From the NCBI GenBank assembly GCA_036166415.1, contig JAYZHP010000131.1:1-5356 (forward strand): a DNA stretch of 5,356 bases. The letters run 5' to 3'. This document shows positions 1 through 5,356 of the stretch, piece after piece. Every line of letters begins with the position of its first letter. The first letter of the stretch is position 1. The stretch comes from TMED108 sp036166415. Its GTDB lineage: Bacteria; Fidelibacterota; Marinisomatia; Marinisomatales; TCS55. Below the pieces are notes generated by a model, which worked only from the letters and a program-made list of their open reading frames with translations, did not search any database and had not been told where the DNA came from. A program made the position numbers and the translations under genes.

Positions 1-2442
1 GGCAGACACGGCGGGATGAGCAAGCAAGGCCAAATGGATCCTAGTAAGGCTCCAAAGATTGGTCAGGTCTATGGTACAGTAGTCGATTCAGTTTCTGGCA
101 ACCCAATACCCTATGCTTCTGTATCGATAGTTAATAGTCGCAGTAGCACTATTATGACGGGCGGCATCACAGATGATGATGGAAATTTTCATGTAAAAGA
201 AATTGCATTGGGACGACATAAGGTCGTTATCGAATATATTGGATATAAGAAAAAAGAGATGGGCCCATATACGTTTCTACCTTTTGGTAAAAATAAGACC
301 GAGTATAACCTTGAAAAAATTTCAATGGATCAAACTGCTTTACAGATGGAAGGAGTTACGGTTCAAGGAGAGCGCCCACTATTTATTCAAACTGCTGAAA
401 AACGCATCTTTAATGTAGAGCGGAATTCTTTGACCACGGGTGGCTCTGCCATCGACGCCTTGCGTCAAGTGCCCGGCGTAGAAGTTGATCCTGATGATAA
501 CATTAGCTTACGGGGCAATACCAAAGTGAATCTAATGATTGATGGTAAGCCTTCCAGCATCGCGGGTGGAGATATCAAGTCATTACTGCAAAGTGTACCC
601 GCAGCTAACATTGCAGATATTGAAGTAATGACCAATCCTGGCGCTAAATACGATCCAGAAGGAATGGCAGGGATTATTAATATCGTATTAAAAGAAAATA
701 GATTTGCTGGTCTGAATGGTAATGTTAATACTGGTGGTGACACGCAGGGCGGGTCTAATTTTTCTGGACAGGTCAACTTTCGAAATACAAAATTTAATTC
801 CTATGTCAACTTAGGCATGAATAACAGAGTATGGATTTCAGATGGAACGAGTTATCGTAAAATGGAATTCAGGGAGTTTGAGAATATTCTTGAACAAACC
901 TATGATTCCAAAGGAAGCGGACCCAATCTTTTTGTAAAAACTGGTGGTGAATATTTTATTGACCCTACCCAGTCCCTAGGGCTTTCATTTACATTAAGCG
1001 ATGGCGAGAACTCCCGTGATAATGATAATTACACCTGGGATAAAGGACCTGGAGATTCGAGGTATATTAGAATTAGCGATACAGACAGCGATCGAGGTGG
1101 CTATAATCTGAACTTTAATTACGATAAGAAATTCAAAGACCCAAAGCATAAACTTACATCGTACCTAAGGCTTTCCGATGGCAATAATATTGGCGATAAC
1201 GAATACAAAAATACCGAGTGGGATACGTTTGAGGATTTCTTTGATAATGCAAATGAAGCAAGAAATGGTCAGGATGGAACAAATAAGGGCTTTGATTTTC
1301 AGTTAGATTATACGCGCCCTTTTGAAAGCGGTAGCAAGCTTGAAGTTGGTTTTTCTAGCAAGTCAAATGATAGAGATGACGCTCAATCGGCAGAGGTCTA
1401 CGATTATACATTAAATCAATTTGTCAATGATGATCAATTTTCCAATGACTTTAATTTTTTTGAAAATATTCATGCTGCATATCTACAGTATGGTGGTTCT
1501 TATTGGTTTATTGGTTATAATGCAGGGCTACGCTATGAGGCTGTTGATATGCTATCAGATCTCAAGAGCAATCCAGATAAGTACAAAAATTCTTACAATA
1601 GCTTATACCCAAGTCTTTCTTTTACCTTTGGAGCGCCTCAATTTGTTCAGCTGCAAGCAAGTTACTCCAAGCGCGTCCAAAGACCACGCAGTAGGCAGCT
1701 CAATCCATTTATTTCTAGACAAGACAACCGAAATTATCGTTCAGGAAATCCTTTTTTAAAGCCCGAATATACAGACTCTTATGAAATCAATCTTTCTCGC
1801 TATTCAAGAGGATTATCGCTTAGTTTAGGTACTTATTACCGGAATACGACAGATGAGATCACTAGGCATAAAGAGGTTAATGCAGATGGTACATCTCTAG
1901 CAACCTATGAAAACATTGGCACAAAAAAGACCAAAGGGTTTGAATATAATATTGTTGGATCCCTTGGTGAAAAAATGAGATTGATTCTTGGTGGAAATAC
2001 ATATTGGGATGATATCAATACTGACATTTATGGTGATGTATACGATAAGACCTCTAGAACAAATAATTTTAGAATTACATCCATGTTTAATGCCACCCCA
2101 ACTACAGAGCTATCCTTCTTTATGTTTCATCAGCCCAAAAAGCAGATCGCTATTGGCACTTTTAATGCGATGACCTGGTCTAGCCTTTCTATTAAGCAAA
2201 AGCTAATGGAAGAGAGATTAAACTTTACCATAAATGTATCCGATCCTTTTGCTATGTCCGGATTTGGATTTAGCCTACAAAACGATTCTTGGGAACAAGA
2301 ATCAGTTAGAAATTTCTCATCGCGCACCGTAAGACTTACCTTAGAATATCGATTTGGAAAAATGGAAGATAAAAGTAGATACAGTCGACAACGACAGGAA
2401 AGAGACATGGGATCCGATAATGAAAATTATGAAATCGATTAA
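1..2442 (+). CDS. TonB-dependent outer membrane receptor, OMP beta-barrel family, 5' end missing
   Basis: This is an outer membrane receptor of the kind that imports ligands using TonB/ExbBD energy. Counting from the Met at position 16, residues 17-100 form a carboxypeptidase-regulatory-like beta-sandwich (VYGTVVDSVSGNPIPYASV, then the DDDGNF turn and the IGY strand). Residues 110-226 form the plug, with the family hallmarks ALRQVPGVEVD, ISLRGN, VNLMIDGKP, IEVMTNPGAKYDPEG and AGIINIVLK. Residues 232-781 are an aromatic-rich barrel with alternating polarity, closing at LEYRFG, followed by a 27-residue charged tail. The frame stays open from position 1 to 16 (Gly-Arg-His-Gly-Gly before the Met), there is no signal peptide, and the visible start falls in a Gly/Lys/Gln-rich linker, so the true start lies upstream. 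No SusD-like partner follows. The ligand cannot be read from the sequence; siderophore, peptide or other uptake are all possible. The family call is secure; the ligand is unknown. Confidence 0.93.
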   Translation, partial: GRHGGMSKQGQMDPSKAPKIGQVYGTVVDSVSGNPIPYASVSIVNSRSSTIMTGGITDDDGNFHVKEIALGRHKVVIEYIGYKKKEMGPYTFLPFGKNKTEYNLEKISMDQTALQMEGVTVQGERPLFIQTAEKRIFNVERNSLTTGGSAIDALRQVPGVEVDPDDNISLRGNTKVNLMIDGKPSSIAGGDIKSLLQSVPAANIADIEVMTNPGAKYDPEGMAGIINIVLKENRFAGLNGNVNTGGDTQGGSNFSGQVNFRNTKFNSYVNLGMNNRVWISDGTSYRKMEFREFENILEQTYDSKGSGPNLFVKTGGEYFIDPTQSLGLSFTLSDGENSRDNDNYTWDKGPGDSRYIRISDTDSDRGGYNLNFNYDKKFKDPKHKLTSYLRLSDGNNIGDNEYKNTEWDTFEDFFDNANEARNGQDGTNKGFDFQLDYTRPFESGSKLEVGFSSKSNDRDDAQSAEVYDYTLNQFVNDDQFSNDFNFFENIHAAYLQYGGSYWFIGYNAGLRYEAVDMLSDLKSNPDKYKNSYNSLYPSLSFTFGAPQFVQLQASYSKRVQRPRSRQLNPFISRQDNRNYRSGNPFLKPEYTDSYEINLSRYSRGLSLSLGTYYRNTTDEITRHKEVNADGTSLATYENIGTKKTKGFEYNIVGSLGEKMRLILGGNTYWDDINTDIYGDVYDKTSRTNNFRITSMFNATPTTELSFFMFHQPKKQIAIGTFNAMTWSSLSIKQKLMEERLNFTINVSDPFAMSGFGFSLQNDSWEQESVRNFSSRTVRLTLEYRFGKMEDKSRYSRQRQERDMGSDNENYEID

Positions 2443-2487
2443 AAAATAATTTTTTCTCTTTTTATTTCATTTATCTAAATATCCGTT

Positions 2488-2493
2488 TATAAT
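2488..2493 (+). promoter_or_regulatory. Candidate -10 element (TATAAT) in the spacer before the oxidoreductase gene
   Basis: The 59-bp spacer 2443-2501 is about 15% GC and holds an exact TATAAT, which read as TATAATTG is also one mismatch from the Bacteroidota -7 motif TAnnTTTG. No good -35 or -33 partner sits at the expected distance (2465-2470 reads TTTCAT). The hexamer ends 8 nt before the ATG at 2502, so a transcript starting from it would have almost no leader. In DNA this AT-rich a chance match is quite possible, so this is a weak candidate; the downstream genes may instead be read through from the receptor gene. Confidence 0.3.
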
Positions 2494-2501
2494 TGTTACT
2501 T

Positions 2502-3566
2502 ATGAATGATAAAAAATGGATGATATACGGCGCCAATGGCTTTTCTGGCCAACTTGTCGTTGATGAAGCGATTCGTCGAGGACTAAATCCAGTTCTCGCT
2601 GGGCGATCTAAAAGCATAGAATCACTTGCGAAAGAAAAGGGCCTAGAGTCTCGAATTTTTTCTTTGTCAACCGTAAACGAAGTAGCGAGTCAGATAAAAG
2701 GAATGAGCGTAGTAGCAAATTGCGCAGGACCTTTTTCAGCAACAGCTGAGACCATGATTCAGGCCTGCATACAGGCTAAAGTACATTACATCGATATTAC
2801 TGGTGAAATTCCTGTGTATGATTATGCAAATCAATGCGATAAGAAGGCCTTATCAGCTGGTATTGTATTGTGTCCTGGTGTTGGCTCAGATGTAATTCCC
2901 ACCGATTGTTTAGCAGCATATCTTAAAGATCGCCACCCTGAATCCACGCATTTGGTGATGGCCTGGCATACACAAGGCTCAAAAGCAAGCAAGGGCACCG
3001 CTAAAACATCTGCTCAGGGATTATTTTTAGGTGGCAAGGTTCGCAAAAATGGAAAAATAATTCAAGTCCCCCTAGCATATAAGGAACGCAAGATAGACTT
3101 TGGCATTGGACAATTTAATGCGATGACCATTCCATGGGGCGATGTGTTTACCGCCTATCACAGTACAGGCATTCCAAATATTGAATTCTATTTTTCTCGC
3201 TCACCCAAAGCGGTTAAAAAAATAAAGCGATACCAAAGATTTATCTATCTCTTTAAAAGTAAATGGGTTATTAAAATGATTCAGAACCGCATTGAGCGTA
3301 GCTGGAAGAACCCAACGCCCAAGATACGCAAAGAAGGAAAATCGTTTTTTTGGGGCGAGGTTAAAGATGATAAAGGCAAGGTTCTTACGGCGAGGTTTTC
3401 AACCGGAGATGGTTATGATGTAACCGCTACCGGAGTTGTAGTGGTTGCTGAATATCTTTTGCAAGATCACAATCATAAAGGTTATTATACGCCCAGCATT
3501 TTAATGGGAAAAGAGCTAGTCAAACAAATGCCAGGATACTCAGGTATAGAATTTTCGGATGAATAA
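2502..3566 (+). CDS. Saccharopine dehydrogenase-like NAD(P)-dependent oxidoreductase
   Basis: The 354-residue product belongs to the saccharopine dehydrogenase NADP-binding superfamily, the group that includes trans-acting enoyl reductases and SCCPDH-like proteins. The Rossmann glycine motif is at the extreme N-terminus (IYGANGFSG, residues 8-16). The second strand ends in LAGRS (32-36), where the Arg/Ser pair suggests NADP preference. NCAGPF (73-78), HYIDITGE (95-102) and CPGVGSDVIPTD (124-135) are typical of the family, as is the C-terminal YYTPSILMG (328-336). Residues 237-264 are basic and hydrophobic with aromatic residues, and may touch membrane. I chose ATG 2502; TTG 2493 would add only three residues and lies inside the TATAAT region, and ATG 2520 would start at the Rossmann strand itself. 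No Shine-Dalgarno sequence is visible. The gene overlaps the next by 8 nt. The family is clear; the substrate is unknown, and true lysine-pathway saccharopine dehydrogenase is unlikely from the short length and these motifs. Confidence 0.88.
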   Translation: MNDKKWMIYGANGFSGQLVVDEAIRRGLNPVLAGRSKSIESLAKEKGLESRIFSLSTVNEVASQIKGMSVVANCAGPFSATAETMIQACIQAKVHYIDITGEIPVYDYANQCDKKALSAGIVLCPGVGSDVIPTDCLAAYLKDRHPESTHLVMAWHTQGSKASKGTAKTSAQGLFLGGKVRKNGKIIQVPLAYKERKIDFGIGQFNAMTIPWGDVFTAYHSTGIPNIEFYFSRSPKAVKKIKRYQRFIYLFKSKWVIKMIQNRIERSWKNPTPKIRKEGKSFFWGEVKDDKGKVLTARFSTGDGYDVTATGVVVVAEYLLQDHNHKGYYTPSILMGKELVKQMPGYSGIEFSDE

Positions 3567-4599
3567 AGAAATATTATATAATAAAAAAGATAGAGAGCTA
3601 TTAATTAAAGAGCTCAAGGCAGAGCCGTTTAATCGGATTACATGTTCATTTTATAACTATATAGATATAGATGATCCGCAATCATTTAGAAATGAGCTTT
3701 ATCGAGATTGGAATAGCATCAACGTATTTGGTAGGGCGTATGTTGCATCCGAAGGTATTAATGCCCAGGTTAGTTGCCCTGAACATCAATGGGAAGCCTT
3801 TATCAGGCAAATAAACTCCTGCGAATATTTAAGAAATGTTCCAATTAAACGCGCCATCGAAGATGGGAGCTCATTTTATAAGCTAACGGTAAAAGTAAAA
3901 AATGAAATTGTAGCATATAATATCAAAGATACAGAATATGATATGAATAGGGTTGGGGAGCATTTATCCGCAGAAAAATTCAATGAAAAATTAGATAATC
4001 CCAATACGATTGCAGTGGATATGAGAAATTATTATGAAAGCGAAGTTGGAAGATTTGAAAATGCAATTATACCGGATGTTGATACTTCTCGCGATCTTTT
4101 ACCTGCTGTGAAAAAATTACTCCAAGGCCGCGAAGCTGATGATATCCTTCTATATTGCACAGGAGGGATACGTTGTGAAAAGGCCAGCGCCTATCTCATT
4201 AATAATGGATTTGAAAATGTAAGCCAGCTCGATGGTGGAATTATCCAATATGCCCATCAAATAAATGAGAAAAATATCAAATCAAAGTTTATCGGAAAGA
4301 ATTTTGTTTTTGATAATCGCATGGGAGAATCAATTACAGATGATATAATTGGATCTTGTCATCAGTGCGACAAGCCATCAGATAGACATATTGATTGCGG
4401 AAATGATGCATGCCATATACTTTTTATTCAATGCGATGAATGTTGCGCAACGTACAATGGGTGTTGTTCTAAAGAATGCAAAGACTTTGCAAACCTTCCT
4501 CTTGAAGAACAGCGGATATTAAGAAAAGATCCTGATCGCGTAGTGTCCAAAGCGCGGTATTCTAGTAGAATAAAACCCAAATTAAAAGAGATGAATTAA
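3559..4599 (+). CDS. trhO: tRNA uridine(34) hydroxylase (TrhO/YceA type, rhodanese domain)
   Basis: The 346-residue product matches the TrhO (formerly YceA, UPF0176) family, whose E. coli member is about 350 residues. TrhO hydroxylates U34 in the anticodon of certain tRNAs in an oxygen-dependent reaction, giving ho5U, the precursor of mo5U/cmo5U wobble bases. The N-terminal domain carries the signature VFGRAYVASEGINAQVS (56-72). The rhodanese domain runs from about residue 135 to 235, with AVDMRNYYESEVGRFENA (152-169) and the active loop CTGGIRC (200-206), Cys200 being the expected catalytic residue. FIGKNFVFDNRMGE (244-257) leads to a cysteine-rich tail (Cys267, 270, 280, 285, 292, 295, 296, 302, 303, 307), probably metal-binding. 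The order and spacing match the long, proteobacterial-type TrhO. The ATG sits inside the end of the upstream gene without a Shine-Dalgarno sequence, suggesting translational coupling; its stop overlaps the next start by one base. Confidence 0.95.
   Translation: MNKEILYNKKDRELLIKELKAEPFNRITCSFYNYIDIDDPQSFRNELYRDWNSINVFGRAYVASEGINAQVSCPEHQWEAFIRQINSCEYLRNVPIKRAIEDGSSFYKLTVKVKNEIVAYNIKDTEYDMNRVGEHLSAEKFNEKLDNPNTIAVDMRNYYESEVGRFENAIIPDVDTSRDLLPAVKKLLQGREADDILLYCTGGIRCEKASAYLINNGFENVSQLDGGIIQYAHQINEKNIKSKFIGKNFVFDNRMGESITDDIIGSCHQCDKPSDRHIDCGNDACHILFIQCDECCATYNGCCSKECKDFANLPLEEQRILRKDPDRVVSKARYSSRIKPKLKEMN
4585..4590 (+). promoter_or_regulatory. Possible weak ribosome binding site for the peptidase gene
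   Basis: AAAGAG, one mismatch from AAGGAG, lies 8 nt before the ATG at 4599, inside the last codons of the trhO gene. The spacing suits a Shine-Dalgarno sequence and supports the 4599 start, but the match is weak. The two other starts inside the window (2502 and 3559) have nothing comparable. Confidence 0.35.
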
Positions 4600-5356
4600 T
4601 GAAAAATAATTTGCTTTACTATTTACTATTAATGGTATTCATCGGTTGTAGCCAGCAGCCAAATTTGGAGCCCGAAAAGCCAAACATAGCAATGGTTTCT
4701 ACATTTGATGTAGCTCTTGATAGTAAATCCCAATTGGAACTTGAATCTGAATTTGATAAAGTATTAAATGCGCAAAATTTAGATAAATGGATGAAGCACA
4801 TGTCTTCAAAGCCTCACCATGTTGGTTCACCCTGGAGCAAGCAAAATGCTGAATATATAGCAAACAAATTTAAAGAATGGGGTTACGATGCGGAGATTGA
4901 GACTTTTGAAGTATTGGTGCCGTTTCCAAAAATACGAAAATTAAAAATGATTGCTCCCAGCCAAGTTGATTTGAAATTATTCGAACCCGAGCTAAAAGAG
5001 GATGCTACTTCAGGCATAACAGAAAATGTTTTACCGGGTTATAATGCTTTCTCAGCGGATGGTAATGTTACTGCTGAATTGGTATTTGTGAATTATGGAA
5101 TCCCAAAAGACTACGAAGAACTAAAACGGATGGGCATTGATGTAAGAGGGAAAATTGTAATAGCAAAATATGGAGGATCTTGGAGAGGAATAAAACCAAA
5201 AGTAGCCTATGAGAATGGGGCAATTGGATGCATCATGTATTCAGATCCAAAAAATGATGGCTATGTTGTTGGTGATGTATACCCTGAAGGACCGTATCGT
5301 ATGGAATATGGTATTCAAAGGGGCTCGGTCGTTGATATGCCGATGTATCCTGGCGA
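4599..5356 (+). CDS. Lipoprotein M28B-type peptidase (glutamate carboxypeptidase II-like), 3' end missing
   Basis: The frame opens with ATG 4599 and stays open to the window end, giving 252 residues. The N-terminus has a short hydrophobic signal (LLYYLLLMVFIG) ending at Cys17, a lipobox-like VFIGC with Phe at -3, so a membrane-anchored lipoprotein facing the periplasm or exterior is likely. Residues 67-110 (HMSSKPHHVGSP, then FKEWGYDAEIETFEVLVPFP) align with the start of the glutamate carboxypeptidase II/transferrin receptor fold. Residues about 140-252 are the protease-associated domain: VRGKIVIAKYG (182-192), SWRG (194-197), ENGAIGCIMYSDP (205-217) and the end MPMYPG. The zinc ligands and catalytic Glu of this family lie further downstream, so activity cannot be judged. 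Such enzymes are metallo-exopeptidases releasing C-terminal residues from peptides. The gene starts on the last base of the trhO stop codon. The family call is firm; specificity is open. Confidence 0.88.
   Translation, partial: MKNNLLYYLLLMVFIGCSQQPNLEPEKPNIAMVSTFDVALDSKSQLELESEFDKVLNAQNLDKWMKHMSSKPHHVGSPWSKQNAEYIANKFKEWGYDAEIETFEVLVPFPKIRKLKMIAPSQVDLKLFEPELKEDATSGITENVLPGYNAFSADGNVTAELVFVNYGIPKDYEELKRMGIDVRGKIVIAKYGGSWRGIKPKVAYENGAIGCIMYSDPKNDGYVVGDVYPEGPYRMEYGIQRGSVVDMPMYPG

Noticed and set aside
465..776. Antisense 103-residue reading frame inside the receptor gene
   Set aside because: It mirrors the strongly conserved plug domain of the receptor; its Pro/Leu/Ser-rich translation looks like a shadow.
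1421..1759. Second + strand reading frame within the receptor barrel
   Set aside because: It is an alternate-frame shadow of conserved barrel coding sequence; the hydrophobic start is a by-product of T-rich codons.
2130..2408. Antisense 92-residue reading frame at the end of the receptor gene
   Set aside because: It covers the last barrel strands of the receptor, lacks family features and has no plausible start signal.
2441..2455. Inverted repeat AAAAAAT-A-ATTTTTT right after the receptor stop, followed by a T-rich run, as a terminator
   Set aside because: The arms are purely A/T with a one-base centre, so they cannot form a stable hairpin; this is expected in AT-rich spacer DNA.
2493..2501. 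TTG start adding Met-Leu-Leu to the oxidoreductase
   Set aside because: The ATG at 2502 already gives a normal lead into the Rossmann strand, and the TTG overlaps the AT-rich promoter-like hexamer with no ribosome binding site.
4619..4801. Antisense 60-residue reading frame
   Set aside because: It lies wholly opposite the clear lipoprotein signal and N-terminus of the peptidase gene and shows no recognisable motif.
1..5356. Mobile element, CRISPR, toxin-antitoxin or defence system
   Set aside because: All coding space is taken by four recognisable genes; no transposase, integrase, nuclease, direct-repeat array or terminal inverted repeats were seen.

Overview
The window is a gene-dense, AT-rich (about 40% GC by eye) stretch with four protein genes, all on the + strand. 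Two of them run off the ends. It suggests a Gram-negative bacterium of the Fibrobacterota-Chlorobiota-Bacteroidota (FCB) group. The reasons are the first gene's architecture (carboxypeptidase-regulatory-like domain, plug, 'outer membrane beta-barrel family' TonB-dependent receptor), a lipoprotein peptidase of the glutamate carboxypeptidase II type, and the near absence of Shine-Dalgarno sequences. A marine lineage such as Marinimicrobia (SAR406) or a marine Bacteroidota is my best guess; the window has no marker gene to prove it.

Layout: (1) positions 1-2442, a TonB-dependent receptor whose signal peptide lies upstream of the window; (2) 2443-2501, a 59-bp spacer of about 15% GC with a TATAAT hexamer very close to the next start; (3) 2502-3566, a saccharopine-dehydrogenase-like NAD(P)-dependent oxidoreductase; (4) 3559-4599, a TrhO/YceA-type tRNA U34 hydroxylase with a rhodanese domain and a cysteine-rich tail; (5) 4599-5356, the N-terminal 252 residues of a lipoprotein M28B-type peptidase, cut by the window end before its catalytic residues. 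No stretch over 300 bases lacks a gene. I see no tRNA, rRNA, insertion sequence, CRISPR array or convincing intrinsic terminator.

Genes 3-5 are packed end over end (8-nt overlap, then a TAATG junction) and almost certainly form one transcript with translational coupling. The receptor ahead of them may be in the same transcript or a separate unit. No shared pathway is obvious: an outer-membrane receptor, a soluble oxidoreductase, a tRNA-modifying enzyme and a secreted or periplasmic peptidase look like an ordinary mixed cluster of a streamlined genome. A receptor-peptidase link through peptide scavenging is possible but unproven. I do not see strong evidence of a new biological system here. 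The points most worth checking are the coupled gene junctions, the possible leaderless start at 2502, and the substrate-pocket change in the peptidase.
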